Source of the DNA: Cylindrotheca closterium | Taxonomy: Eukaryota > Bacillariophyta > Bacillariophyceae > Bacillariales > Bacillariaceae | NCBI GenBank assembly: GCA_933822405.4 | Contig: CAKOGP040001803.1 | Coordinates: 62,001-126,000 of the forward strand | Length of the DNA: 64,000 nucleotides | Direction of reading: 5' to 3' | Shown here: positions 28,901 through 38,387 of the stretch, piece after piece | How the letters are laid out: each line of letters starts with the position of its first letter | Position numbering within the stretch: the first letter of the stretch is position 1 | Translations under genes and position numbers: made by a program | Notes under the pieces: model-generated | Databases searched by the model: none | What the model saw: the letters and a program-made list of their open reading frames with translations, nothing else | Told to the model about the DNA's origin: nothing

Positions 28901-29541
28901 GAAACGTACTGTTTACTGGGAAGGATTCTTGTTATCTTTTTGGTCAGCGATAGTTTTCGGAACAATCCTTTCTTTGTTTTAGTTGATGGGGTAGCAATAG
29001 TTGCTGTGTAGTTGTCTTTATCCGTCTCACTGGTTGTAGAATGGGCTTCAAATGGTGCAACACTGGAATTTCCAACGACTGAAAAATCGTCTTGTTCACA
29101 CGATGCAGAAATATGTATATCGTCCCCGCCATCCAATGCATCAATTGCAAGCCTTGAAACAGGATCACTCCCGTATATTGCCCAAGGCATATCCTCCTTG
29201 AGCTTGGATAACTGATCTCTCTTCGGTATCGTTCTTGTGAATCGTTGTGGCAGTGAAAGTCTTCCTGCTCCTGCTGGGAAGGGTTGCGTGCCAAAAGAGT
29301 CTGTCGACGTCGATGTAACTGTATTACTCTCACTTTCTTCTGCATAAATGTCCTTATCGTCTTCAAATGGCAACGCCGGTGCCTCAACATGTCCAACATA
29401 GCTTGTGTTTCCGAGCACCGACGAGTTCTCTATGGATTCTGTAATGAAGATATCGTTGTCATCGTTAAGGGCCTCGCTCACAGTCAGGGACTCCTTCTCG
29501 GAGAATGTCCTTCTAGATGCAGACCCTAATTTGGAAAGCAT
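25984..29541 (-). CDS. Large acidic Ser-rich protein with two internal repeat families, 1185 aa
   Basis: No known domain recognised. The N-terminal third has three diverged copies of a unit containing (I/A)-L-(N/D)-(D/G)-G-D-D-x-(F/H)-I and S-V-(L/V)-G-N-(S/T)-S, linked by L-(S/T)-(K/R)-L-x-E-D-(M/V)-P-W motifs. The second half (coded about 27410 back to 26460) has nine or ten copies of a 35-45 residue unit whose core is W-x-x-R-P-R-(F/Y)-x-S-D-P or decayed versions of it, followed by acidic N-D-D and V-D-x-D linkers. The C-terminus is very acidic. No signal peptide or membrane segment. Probably a disordered scaffold; role unknown. A single open frame of 3.5 kb. Confidence 0.7.
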   Translation of the reverse strand: MLSKLGSASRRTFSEKESLTVSEALNDDNDIFITESIENSSVLGNTSYVGHVEAPALPFEDDKDIYAEESESNTVTSTSTDSFGTQPFPAGAGRLSLPQRFTRTIPKRDQLSKLKEDMPWAIYGSDPVSRLAIDALDGGDDIHISASCEQDDFSVVGNSSVAPFEAHSTTSETDKDNYTATIATPSTKTKKGLFRKLSLTKKITRILPSKQYVSKLSRLTEDVPWSMNSQEQISRQADEILNDGDDFFITKSFEPLEADTSSVLGNSSYVSAAKSTPLLPGAPVDEKRDDISAHGPDINDTSRAMNEPKTIRTGIRKTKVSEKLKNAIPAPVTQSFKSAIPAAEYIRGAIPTPVAERLKNVPSSVVSSSQKLMTWRLKSTVKSEYRTPLVSEHQEISDGRNDNAKNLPLDSKYGTSTPESQKKLHPRRASMQVSSPISMGQEIAFPLSTDSESPRSRSLTWDSASCSDMSEITEPSVYSRSRSFRKAHSMFVVQPSNSLLGLGSADEDSEVSMDGNGSITSSSKNRGSRLTQLIGHRSMTNLPNINESKPFNVMSSTEIFSPIVVNSFLNQLETNDKPINDETDTSWDAVSVLGNEDWRPANRQRVSSDSDVVYEFQRQHSTEDIDEAPNQHLAGLLYEVQDDDSLTLFLDNVDSTEESETHAKTEKPTSTIHKQVIKDSEFSAHELHSVEESDFWTATKGLPNNFIDDDAAASWSGGPHFPSNPIPVHTNDGIMEADINFDAVDALWSPRRRFASDPFAASNPAENTFDVDYDSIWNHRPRFASDPDAISDHLAGRISIENTTDSHAIDVLWSHQPRFATDTSFIMDDPNAQKHAVNEDDADYSWGHEPFASNFESTTGNVLDGNVVDVHAPESSWDFSSDIETANDDVVKPTSDPGSKDALWTEGSLYGSDSEVIDDVPTANNSSEDVVAGIAVEERGSETDSSWGQESTFGSEGMVGENDNKGHTTDIDYSPTWTQRPRYSSEPAVFNDDKTVHTSIESTVDIDAAPADASLNPRPRYLSDPVITKERTTDKKIDAGIVDASSSSLGRHLSNRRRFSSKSVTSNNDVADMTAVYDDHESSMRDERSPFSSTSVAINENAANSEIEISLHGSVPSWKWSSTQPNDVGESSLEMTLDEQQGAAVEKSTEITAHDYYWNQSIDSEDDGEEILLSGGKSDSFDDIF

Positions 29542-30100
29542 AGTTTGAAATTCGATTAACGAAAGGGTCTTGACAACGACTGACCAGTGTGGTGTCGAAA
29601 AGTTAGTGGTTTCAGGAATGTTGCTTCGAAATCAAAATGTGGCTCGCTAATTGTTCGACCGCGCCGGGTCAAATGTCGGCGCGACGTCGCAACGCGAGAC
29701 TCCTGTTTTGACCACTGAGTGAAACCAAAAATATGCTCTTGCTGAAACAGTGTATTACAGATACCGGTACCGGGTACCGTAATCACAGCTCGGGAGAGAG
29801 CAAATGTTGCACCAAGTTTGACTAGAGACATTTCGCGTCACCGCACAGGTTTGGATTTTTTCTAGTAAATCTGTAATTCTTGCTGGACTTCCTCCTCACC
29901 ATCATGGTACTACTGTAGTACGCACACTCTTTCTTTCCACTCTTTTCAGATTCCGCATTGCCCTTCACGATAAACTAGTGTCATACGCTTTGCTTTATTC
30001 TGTACATGCTACTATAAATAATTTCAATTGTACAACTTGTGGTGTTTTGCCTCGCACTTCGTAATAACACGGGGCGCACACCAGAGACGCAATAGCTGGA
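29542..30100. other. Intergenic, upstream of the large repeat protein
   Basis: 559 bp with TACCGGTA followed by CGGGTACCG near 29762-29778. No gene recognised. Confidence 0.35.
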
Positions 30101-30535
30101 TTACTTCGAAAATGCTGGAACGTATTCCACAACACCAGTCTTGGTATTGAGACGAGTCTTCTTGATTTGTCGTAGCTGCTTCTTGGACATGGCTTTCATT
30201 GTCGACGGCAACTTGTTGATGTTGAGTGCCTTTGTGAATTTCTGAGCATTCTTGAATTCATTTTCGGCTCTTCTTTTTTCATTTTCTAATCTGCGCTCCT
30301 TCTTTGTGATTTTAGATTGCCGTCTCTCTTCCTGCAGTTCTTTTTGCATCTCAAGCATTTCTTTCCGTGCTAGCTTTTCTTGTTGACGTTCTTCCCATGT
30401 TTTCGTTTGCCCATTGAATGATGTTTTGATCAGCGACGAAGCTCTCTTTTGGTTTCGATTCTTCCACGCTCGACCCGATACACTCCGTCCTTTGATAACG
30501 GTCTTTGCTTCGTCTTTTGTCGATACCTCGGACAT
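30101..30535 (-). CDS. CGR1: Cgr1/CCDC86-like rRNA-processing protein, 144 aa
   Basis: A short, very basic protein with the Cgr1 family layout: V-S-G-R-x-W-K near the N-terminus, then T-W-E-E-R-Q-Q-E-K and a long Lys/Arg/Glu-rich helix (about residues 50-100), and a C-terminal M-S-K-K-Q-L-R-Q-I-K-K patch. Family role: nucleolar protein needed for pre-rRNA processing and 60S subunit assembly. The length fits the family (about 110-150 in fungi). Divergent from the RING gene, with a 222-bp shared upstream region. Confidence 0.72.
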   Translation of the reverse strand: MSEVSTKDEAKTVIKGRSVSGRAWKNRNQKRASSLIKTSFNGQTKTWEERQQEKLARKEMLEMQKELQEERRQSKITKKERRLENEKRRAENEFKNAQKFTKALNINKLPSTMKAMSKKQLRQIKKTRLNTKTGVVEYVPAFSK

Positions 30536-30757
30536 GATTGCTGTAGATTGGTTGTTTCAATATTTTTTTCTGTTGATGAGCTTTTCATTGGTGTGAGAAA
30601 GTGACTCCCGCCCGATGGGAGGACAGGCAGTCACATTGACACAGGTGATGCCTCCGGTGTTCTTTGCACATATAGAGGGAGTTCAAGGATTCGATTCTTA
30701 TTTCTCATGCCAATATAAATACAGGTAGACGGCGACTCTTCCAAATACTAGCAACAA
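30536..30757. promoter_or_regulatory. Short bidirectional promoter; TATA-like box at 30714-30720
   Basis: Only 222 bp separate two divergent start codons, so both promoters overlap here. TATAAAT at 30714-30720 is about 40 bp upstream of the RING gene ATG, a plausible but unproven TATA box. Confidence 0.35.
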
Positions 30758-31312
30758 ATGCTACAGAGTTCAACAACCATGATACTTCAGCCTATCCAGT
30801 TATGCTATCAGGTTTATGCTTGGATTGTGGCTTTTTCCGTTGCTTTCGGTCTGAGTTTATTTCTGTTGGCAGTTGGAAGATTCTGTGGCTTCAGCGGAAC
30901 GGAAGTGACGCTTACTGTCATCTGCAGCATCGCCTACTTTCTGGTTCGATGTATGATTTCTTCGCAGTTGGCTTCCGATCGATCCTGTGATGCTGCCCCC
31001 TTTAGAACAACGCACGACTTGGCCATTCAATCCTTCTGTCTGAACGAAGACGAAAATAATAAAAATCTGATTTCACAAGATACCACATGTGCAATCTGCT
31101 TGGATGATCTAGATGCTAGAGAAAGACTATCCTTAATACGAGTGTGTAACCATACATTTCATGAAAAGTGCCTGGAAAGTTGGATCCATCGAGACAATAT
31201 GACATGTCCTTACTGCCGGCAAAAGATTGGGAGACACTCAATCAATGGAGACTGTTCCAAGGCTGGGGTTTGGAGAGACTTTGACGGAATCTTTGATAAC
31301 GTATACGGCTGA
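30758..31312 (+). CDS. Membrane RING-H2 finger protein, probable E3 ubiquitin ligase, 184 aa
   Basis: Two hydrophobic segments (about residues 20-42 and 50-66) are followed by a C3H2C3 RING-H2 finger at about 110-153: C-A-I-C, then C-N-H-T-F-H-E-K-C and C-P-Y-C. The conserved Trp (E-S-W-I) used in E2 contact is present. The family transfers ubiquitin from an E2 to substrates, and the membrane segments suggest a role in endomembrane protein turnover, as for ATL-type ligases. A single exon; ATG at 30758, with a second ATG 7 codons later. Confidence 0.82.
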   Translation: MLQSSTTMILQPIQLCYQVYAWIVAFSVAFGLSLFLLAVGRFCGFSGTEVTLTVICSIAYFLVRCMISSQLASDRSCDAAPFRTTHDLAIQSFCLNEDENNKNLISQDTTCAICLDDLDARERLSLIRVCNHTFHEKCLESWIHRDNMTCPYCRQKIGRHSINGDCSKAGVWRDFDGIFDNVYG

Positions 31313-31521
31313 TAGATAATGGCTAAAAAGAATATGTAGACTTGAAGAATTGAAATTAGGAACCAGTATGATAATCCTAGCTCATGCACAGGGTTGCAAT
31401 AAGGATTTGTATCAATCATATCAAACAATTGACGATGCTTACACTAGATGAGCTATTTACATTCCTACTTCGCCTTCGTCCAAACAAATCTCCCTCACGA
31501 TTCCAACAATTGGAACTGAAT

Positions 31522-32511
31522 CTAAACATCTAAGGATGCCCCCTTTTCTGGTTCTGCATTTGGAACACTTACATACTCCGCAGGTGATGGACGTGCCGCT
31601 GCCACAGCTGCCCCCGCAAATCTCGATTGCAGAATATACAACATGAGCGACAAGATGGTGATCTCCGAGAAGGATTTTGTCATGACATAGGTATCCCACC
31701 AAAAGTGACTGAACGTTCGAGCAACAGTACGTTCATCCTTCCACCAAAGGACCAAGTAAATGCACAAGACACTTTCTAAGAATGCCCGAGTAAAGAAAAA
31801 CAAGTTCCCTGTGACTGTGATCCAGCGGATTCTCTTCACCTGACTGTCGGTAGACACTTGATTGATGGCTCCTAATGTTTTCAACACTGTTCGGAAGCGA
31901 TGCGAGAAGATGGTAATCTCACAGACACAGATGATGGATACCGCGGCCAACAAGACAGAGTTGAAGAGAATCATTCCTTCCGTAGTGTACAATCCAAACA
32001 AAAAGCATCCAGCATTGATAAGTTCCAGAACCACCAAAAGTGCCACTAATCCCAAAAAGGTCACCATTGGAATCGAACGCCGTGACGCAGGATGGAAATA
32101 CTTCTTCAAGATATCCGCCCAGTACACCAAAATGAGAATAAAGATACTGAACAGTGCCAGGGATCCAGACATGAGGACAAATTCTGAAAGAGCTGCTCCA
32201 ATCCATGATGGATAATCTGGATCCCAGGCAAAGACTGCTACGGGCACATAGCTCGGAACCCAGACCGTGGCAGGAATCAAGAAAAAGATGGCTCGGAGGA
32301 CAGATGTCAACAAAATCAAGGAGTAAAAGGCAGTGACCACTGTGGTTTCCGCTCCTCCTTGTTGCCTCGTCCAAGTCATGCGTTTTGCTGCAAATATGGC
32401 CGTAATCAAAAAGGCGAGACCCATAATAGCATCCACAAACCTTTCAAAGTTCGTTTCGGCGGGGGTTGCCGTATCGTCACTGACGAGTATCCGTCCTACT
32501 CCTTCTCTCAT
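31522..32511 (-). CDS. Seven-span membrane protein, THH1/TOM1/TOM3-like, 329 aa
   Basis: About seven hydrophobic helices span the protein, with a conserved-looking Y-W-A-D-I-L-K-K segment after the third or fourth helix. This layout resembles the THH1/TOM1/TOM3 (GPR137-like) family of vacuolar and endomembrane proteins. In plants these interact with small GTPases and are used as host factors by tobamoviruses. The C-terminus is short and hydrophilic. The open frame extends upstream to 32553 without an ATG, so I chose the first ATG at 32511. The assignment rests on topology and one motif, so it is tentative. Confidence 0.5.
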   Translation of the reverse strand: MREGVGRILVSDDTATPAETNFERFVDAIMGLAFLITAIFAAKRMTWTRQQGGAETTVVTAFYSLILLTSVLRAIFFLIPATVWVPSYVPVAVFAWDPDYPSWIGAALSEFVLMSGSLALFSIFILILVYWADILKKYFHPASRRSIPMVTFLGLVALLVVLELINAGCFLFGLYTTEGMILFNSVLLAAVSIICVCEITIFSHRFRTVLKTLGAINQVSTDSQVKRIRWITVTGNLFFFTRAFLESVLCIYLVLWWKDERTVARTFSHFWWDTYVMTKSFSEITILSLMLYILQSRFAGAAVAAARPSPAEYVSVPNAEPEKGASLDV

Positions 32512-33243
32512 TTTTTGTTCTCGTGTGTGGATTTCCAACAACAAGTTTTTCAATCAATCGTATAATACTATAGAAATAGATTCCAACAGGGATCAGAGGT
32601 CAAGGTAGACTGCTTAATAAGACAATAGATGCTTGGAAACCTTTCGTCTATTGGTTTAATCGTTCCTTCTATCCTGCTGTTACGAGTACCGGTGCAGTAT
32701 GCAGTTTCTCCAAGCTTGATGACTGTGATGACATCGCAGATTGAATTTTCAGATCCATGCGGTCGCTGGTACATTTTGTACATACGTTGGACGTCAAATG
32801 ACCAATCAGATTGAATGAATCTTGTTTTGAGTACCGATACCCTTTTGCAGTACCATACTGTACCATTGGTACAGTATGGTGATGCTTTGGCTAGCGTTTT
32901 TGTTTGCTTTACGGTAGATACAACACTGAATTAGATGTATATTGATTGACATTAGGAAAGGGTAGAATGGAAATATGTGTAGCATAACAATCATAAGTGG
33001 AAACACTGTAGCACTAGTCGCATTGTTGCGACATCGTAAAGACTCATTCACTCCTTTTGATACACAGTTACAGATGATCTGTAGAGCGACATCACAATGT
33101 TTTGAACATTGCGATCTGAACCCAATATTATTTATGCATATTGTGGACTTGGTAGGTTATAGGGCTAGATTGAATCATATCATGTAGTAAATGATACAGC
33201 ACAGTAGTACAGTTCGAGTATGCAACAAAATTCCACATTTTAT
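32512..33243. other. Intergenic, nothing recognised
   Basis: 732 bp. Contains palindromic GTACCATAC...TGGTACAGTATGG-like short repeats around 32850-32880 and an ACCGGT at 32688. No gene. Confidence 0.35.
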
Positions 33244-34206
33244 TTACACGACCGCTGCTGGGAGTGCTGATGGTTGTGGGGGTGCCACAGGTGGTCCCGA
33301 AGGTGCCGCAGACGCCACAGGGGCAAGATTATCAGCAGGAGTACCATTTTCTTGAGGAGTCTCTTGTTGTTGAGGCGAGACTTCTTGAGATGGAGCGGCT
33401 GAAGCCTTTTGGCCCTCTCCATTCTCTGCATTATTGAATGCAGGATTTCCCATCAAGGCAGCATTGGCAGCCAACACATTAGGATTCATGAGGCCTCCTT
33501 GAAGGCCTTGTTGAAGGAAACCTGCAGCGGCAATGTTGTTGTAAAGAGTGGGTAATAGGAATCTTTCAAGCGGGGTGCCTGCAGCCATAGCAGCAATGTT
33601 GTTCATGTTCATGTTGTTCATGTTCATATTGTTCATATTCATGTTGTTCATATTCATGTTGTTCATATTCATGTTGTTCATATTCATGTTGTTCATATTC
33701 ATATTGTTCATATTGACATTGTTCATGTTATTGAGAAAGTCAGCTTGGTGTAGTGCTGCTCTTCGCATTCTCAAGTCAGCCAGAAGCATTTCCTCCATAT
33801 TAGATGGTGCCATACCACTGTTGTTCAGAGCAGGAGCCTCAACTCTTTGTCTCGTCATTTCAGGGGCGGGTTTGCTGCTGCTATCAGTCTTGCGAGCTTT
33901 ACTTCGGAATGCGTGACCGACCTTGCGGTATGCAACAGCATGAGCGACCTCGACCCAATAATTCTCATAATCCACGCGTCTGAGGAAACGACCCCCGCTA
34001 CCACTTATGAGACCCATAACTTCTTCGACAATATCATGCTTCTCCTTGCGTTCAGCTACCTGATACCTATCTCTGTACTTGTCAACCAAAGTCAGCATTC
34101 GTTGATTTCCAGGATGATTCTGGAAAGGCTTTCCACGGCCGAGAAGAATGTCGACATCCGCCGGTACCATGACTGGCACAACGGGCTTTCCTGCTTCAGC
34201 ACTCAT
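33244..34206 (-). CDS. DUF6824-domain protein with Asn/Met repeat, 320 aa
   Basis: DUF6824 occupies residues about 17-105: D-V-D-I-L-L-G-R-G-K, H-P-G-N-Q-R-M, G-G-R-F-L-R-R and W-V-E-V-A-H-A-V-A-Y-R-K-V. It is followed by a linker and then a run of N-M-N-N-M pentapeptide repeats (coded 33601-33730), and an Ala/Gln/Pro-rich C-terminus. The domain is closer to the canonical G-R-G-K/H-P-G-N form than that of the gene at 203. No introns. Function unknown; the low-complexity tail suggests a disordered region such as a transcriptional co-regulator, but this is a guess. Confidence 0.8.
   Translation of the reverse strand: MSAEAGKPVVPVMVPADVDILLGRGKPFQNHPGNQRMLTLVDKYRDRYQVAERKEKHDIVEEVMGLISGSGGRFLRRVDYENYWVEVAHAVAYRKVGHAFRSKARKTDSSSKPAPEMTRQRVEAPALNNSGMAPSNMEEMLLADLRMRRAALHQADFLNNMNNVNMNNMNMNNMNMNNMNMNNMNMNNMNMNNMNMNNMNMNNIAAMAAGTPLERFLLPTLYNNIAAAGFLQQGLQGGLMNPNVLAANAALMGNPAFNNAENGEGQKASAAPSQEVSPQQQETPQENGTPADNLAPVASAAPSGPPVAPPQPSALPAAVV
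33601..33730. repeat. 15-bp minisatellite coding N-M-N-N-M
   Basis: About eight or nine tandem copies of a 15-bp unit (ATTCATGTTGTTCAT and one-base variants) inside the DUF6824 gene. All units keep frame, so copy-number change would alter protein length without breaking it. Confidence 0.85.
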
Positions 34207-34980
34207 GATAAATTCTGTATTCTATAGGTCAGCGAGGGGGCGTGTGAATGATTGGTATGGTTTACAAGACAGAGATGGCATTCCATTCTTCGTATACTTA
34301 CTTACCGTTTCTCTTTTTTTTCGTTGTTGTCTTGTTTCGTTGGCAAACAATTGTTTTTGTGGTACCAGCAAACAAGTAAGTTGCACTACCAAGAAGGTCC
34401 TATTTGAAAGTGGTTTCTGGTAGCGTACTACCTACCAACGCTACGAGAGCAAGACGTGAAAAATGCTATTTACGATTTTTTACAGGCTCACCGCTCACCA
34501 GTAGTCGAATGCTGTAGGAAGTTCGCAAAAGTCTCAATTCTGAGTGGAACGGAGACTGAAATAGATGTGAAAGTACGCCAACTGATTTTTCAAATTTATT
34601 GAAATCAGAAACCCATAAATAGACGCGGTGGTATTTTTCCGATATAAACTACTAAGTTGTTAAATAAGTTGAAAGCACGAGCAAAGAAATATTAATTGTG
34701 ATTATGGATAGAAACGCTAGTTTGAGGAGGCGGAAAGAAATCATCACATATAATATATTCAATCTTTCTCAGCCGCGCATCGTCCACACGTGCATGTGAC
34801 GGGTCCATCAAACCGAAGAAGTCGAATGTGTCGACATATTAACTCGATCGAATGAATCAATCCGATCCAATGTACGATTCACATTGCGTCAATTTCGTTC
34901 CGAAAAAGAATACGGATGAAGCCCAAAATTATTGCCAAGACTCCACGAACCACATTTTATCGATAGCATATTAAAAGACC
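34207..34980. promoter_or_regulatory. Divergent intergenic region
   Basis: 774 bp between the DUF6824 gene and the aspartic protease gene, both transcribed outward. AT-rich around 34600-34760. No other gene seen. Confidence 0.35.
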
Positions 34981-36384
34981 ATGAAGTTTTCTGGTAAGTG
35001 CCTAGTGATTGACATACACTGACTGAATAGATGCAGTAAAAGGGGCCTATCATCTCCTACTGATTATGACTGAATTCTGGTCGAAACAAGAATCCCTGTC
35101 TCATTTCTGATGACCGTTGAAATCTTTGTCGACGTGTCACCATGTCACTAACATCTCCTCCCCCTTCTCCCTATCCATCCGAATAAAGCTTGCGTTAGTT
35201 TGTTGTTGGCCTCCTCGGCCATGGCGGATCTCACTCGTGTGACCCTCCACAAAAAATCCAACGATGAAATGATCAACGCGCACTTGACTCGTGAACGTGA
35301 TGCCTTGAAGCAAGTTTTGCACCTAGATCAATCGCAGGGGTCTTCTGAAAGCCGTCAATTGCGAGGAGAAGCGGATTCCTTTCAAAAGGGAGAGTCCGAA
35401 TCCATCAAGGATTATGCCAACGCTCAATACTACGGCACCATTTCCATTGGAAGTCCTCCCCAATCCTTCGAAGTCATTTTTGACACTGGATCTTCCAATC
35501 TTTGGGTCCCCAAGGTTGGCTGCAAGCACTGTGGACTTCCATTCATTGGAAAGAAGTCCAAGTACGATCACCAAACTAGTTCTTCATACATGGAGGATGG
35601 AGCCGAGTTCAATATCATGTACGGTAGCGGATCTGTGAAAGGTTACTTTTCTAAGGATTCTGTCACTATCGCGGATGACATTATCATTGAAGGACAACGA
35701 TTCGCCGAGATCGAAGATGCTGGTGGTCTTGGAATTGCTTACTCCCTGGGCAAGTTTGATGGAATCCTTGGACTGGGTTTCACATCCATCAGCATCGATG
35801 GGGCTACCACTGTCTTTGAGAATGCCCTCAAGCAAAACAAGCTAGCGCAACCCATGTTTTCTTTCTACTTGGGAGACAATGCTCCAGGAGAATTGACTTT
35901 TGGAGGATATGATTCTTCCAAGTTTGAAGGCGACCTCGAATACGTAAAATTGGATGCTGCCACCTACTGGCAAATCACCTTGGACAAGATCGTGGCAGGA
36001 GATTTCGAAAAGGAGAGCTCTGACAAGATCACTGCCATTGTCGATTCTGGAACAAGTCTTTTGGCTGGACCCAAGGCCGATGTCGCCAAGATTGCCGCTG
36101 CTGCTGGTGCCACCGCTAATATTGTTGGCGAATACACCATTGACTGCAAGAAGATTGATGATCTCCCTGACATTGTCTTTACTATTGGAGGCATCGAATA
36201 CACCATCCCAGGAAAGAAGGCTATCATCCAAGCTCAAGGCACTTGTTTGTTTGCCTTGATGGGTATTGACTTCCCCGCTCCTGGTCCTCAATGGATCTTG
36301 GGTGATGTCTTCATGAGAGAATACTATACCGTCTTTAACTACAACGACAAGACTATTGGATTCGCCAAGGCCAAGAAGGACTAA
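34981..36384 (+). CDS. Pepsin-type aspartic protease (cathepsin D-like), two exons, 402 aa
   Basis: Exon 1 is only 13 nt (34981-34993, M-K-F-S plus one base). The intron 34994-35188 (195 nt) has GTAAGT and AAAG ends. Exon 2 is 35189-36384. The join gives a clean signal peptide, M-K-F-S-A-C-V-S-L-L-L-A-S-S-A. A propeptide (about to residue 75) precedes the A1 protease. D103 in F-D-T-G-S-S-N-L-W-V-P and D290 in V-D-S-G-T-S are the catalytic pair, with the flap Tyr in Y-G-S-G-S. The C-terminal half resembles vacuolar/lysosomal cathepsin D. It lacks the saposin-like insert of plant aspartic proteases. Probably vacuolar or secreted. Confidence 0.9.
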
Positions 36385-36574
36385 ACCGGGTTTCGCTAGT
36401 TGCACTTGCATCAGTAGTCGCAAATGCCATTTAGTACGGTTTGTAGTGCGTGTGATGGGCCATTTGCGACATTTTCGTAGCAACAGAAAAGAAAACAAGA
36501 ACAACATTAACTCGTGTATTTATATATCATGTTCAATTTAGGAATTGCTTCTGAGGTACGACAGTTTTTAATTC

Positions 36575-37307
36575 CTAAGCAACCTCGTCGTTCTCGTCGG
36601 AGATTGGATCAACAGGCACTGGGTTGATCTCCACTTCCACCTTGTTTTGTGCCGCTAGGACTTCTTCGAAGGCAGTTGCGGAAGTAATAGAAGTAATAGA
36701 TGGTTCGGATGAAAAAGGCGCTGGTGTTCCCCATGAGAATGATGTAATCAATATACATGAAGGAATCGCTAGGTCCAGTAACATAGATTTCAAGAGCAAC
36801 GGATCCTTCGTGATTATCGGGGCGACCATTGTTAGAGGTGTATCCACCCTTCTTGTAAATATCATAGTATCGCTCCCAATGGAGATATGGGGCAACAACA
36901 GGAGTGGCGATGCTCCTCCAAGGAATGCGTCCCCGAAGAATCTTAATCCCGTCCTGAATCTTGACAAGACGCATAGGTTCATCTAAAGGATCGGCTGCTT
37001 GAACCTTGGTTAAAAGGGCTTTAGCTTCTTGATCAGATACTGCCTGGATGGCAAAGCCAAGACCCCAACGAGGATGATCGTCGGTGTTGGGATTATCGAT
37101 GTAAAGTCCTGCGGAAAGCGATTCAGATCCTTTTGGAGATCCATAGACTTGAGCGGGCATGGCCAGCTGTTCAGGCGACGCCACATACGAAACGGCATCA
37201 TTGGACCCTTCCAGTAAGCGCATAACAATTCCACCAATATCCTTAGAAGTGGTGGCAGCCAAAAGAAGTACAAAGTTCCATCCAAGATCATTTCCTCGAG
37301 CGGAGGT
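36575..37307 (-). CDS. TEX264-like (GyrI-fold) protein, 5' exon unresolved, apparent frame switch
   Basis: The exon starting at 37307 (after a TTTTGACAG acceptor) reads through D-I-G-G-I-V, A-G-L-Y-I-D-N-P, I-P-W-R-S-I-A-T-P-V-V and L-E-I-Y. This resembles the GyrI-like domain of TEX264, an ER-phagy receptor in animals. Near 36729-36732 (CCCC on +, GGGG in the gene) the first frame turns into an unlikely Tyr/Phe-rich string. The frame one base further on gives a credible acidic tail, V-E-V-E-I-N-P-V-P-V-D-P-I-S-D-E-N-D-E, ending at 36575. Either one extra G is present or a process joins the frames. The N-terminus, expected to hold a membrane anchor, probably lies in an exon between 37310 and 37500 that I could not place. 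Confidence 0.5.
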
Positions 37308-37560
37308 CTGTCAAAATAGCCAGCTTGAAAGTAAAAAGAAGCCAGCGCCCATGACGTAGGTAGCAAGAATAAGGACGATCGAGCGCTTGATACAACTGTA
37401 CTATCAAAATTGGAGCCTTGGAGATTTAGGATGTAACAAGGATAGTTCTCATTCGTAACAAAATTCAAAATCAGGTTTCAATCCGCCACCAAAAACGGTA
37501 CCTTCAGGAGTCAGGTGGTACCGCCGTACTACCGGAATACGTCAGGTTCGCAAAATACAA

Positions 37561-37791
37561 CTAAATAAGGCCTGCAAAATTTGGGGATTGGCAGTTGAAT
37601 GTAAACCCAGTTTCAGTTAATCTTACTGTGCCCTTTATATCTATTTGTCCGACAAAAGTAGCTTGCAGATCGTCTTGAACCATTGAAAGAGCATGATCAA
37701 CTTTTTGGCACACCGAAAGGAGGGATTTTCCCCTTTTCATCTTCTTGGGCGGCGAAGCTAGCTTGTTGTTGGGGCTGTCCAGCTCCACCAT
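37561..37791 (-). CDS. Possible small protein, 76 aa
   Basis: An open frame from ATG at 37791 with a Lys-rich segment (P-P-K-K-M-K-R-G-K-S) and a moderately protein-like remainder. No motif recognised. It could be a small gene, or the first exon of the TEX264-like gene downstream, though no splice donor is evident. Weak support. Confidence 0.2.
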   Translation of the reverse strand: MVELDSPNNKLASPPKKMKRGKSLLSVCQKVDHALSMVQDDLQATFVGQIDIKGTVRLTETGFTFNCQSPNFAGLI

Positions 37792-38387
37792 TTTGCCCTG
37801 TCACGATATCGCCATCTTAGCCGTTTGCCATGGGCTTTCTTACCCCAGGTGAGGGAGCACAAACCAATTATATGTATGAATATCCATTCTATCAAACCCA
37901 ATTGTTGCTTTGGTGAATTGTTGCTTCTTACATGCTTTCTCGTCCCCCAAAATGTAGACGCTCTTCTTTATCATCCTCATGCATGAGAACAAAACTCAAT
38001 TGAAGCTAGTGATGTGTCCTAGGGAACCCCATATCAAAGCATCCAATATCCATTCGATTAGGTACAATGACACCGTCATTGACATTCCCAGTGAGCAATC
38101 GCTTTCTACTGTAGATGACCTCCCATTTCTCATATTCGAATATGATTGCAATTTCCATCGTTTGTGCCCAAAATTCAACGCATATCCCCGCTTTCGATGC
38201 CTTTCCTCTTCCCTCTTGTTTGGTGTTTGAAGGCAAGGTGCTGTACTATAACACGGAGTCACCTGTGAACACACTGTGGACACATCAACACCAATACCTG
38301 TCACTACGCAGCACGCCTTTCAAGCTATCAGCACCAAAGATTGACAAGGCCTTGTGTCCAATCCATTCATGTCACTAGCGCTTGAAG
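37792..38387. other. Intergenic upstream of the DUF6824 cluster
   Basis: About 600 bp with no recognisable gene or repeat. Confidence 0.35.

Noticed and set aside
35842..36507. 221-codon minus-strand open frame
   Set aside because: It lies wholly antisense to the aspartic protease, whose catalytic motifs and codon use are clear; it has no motif of its own.
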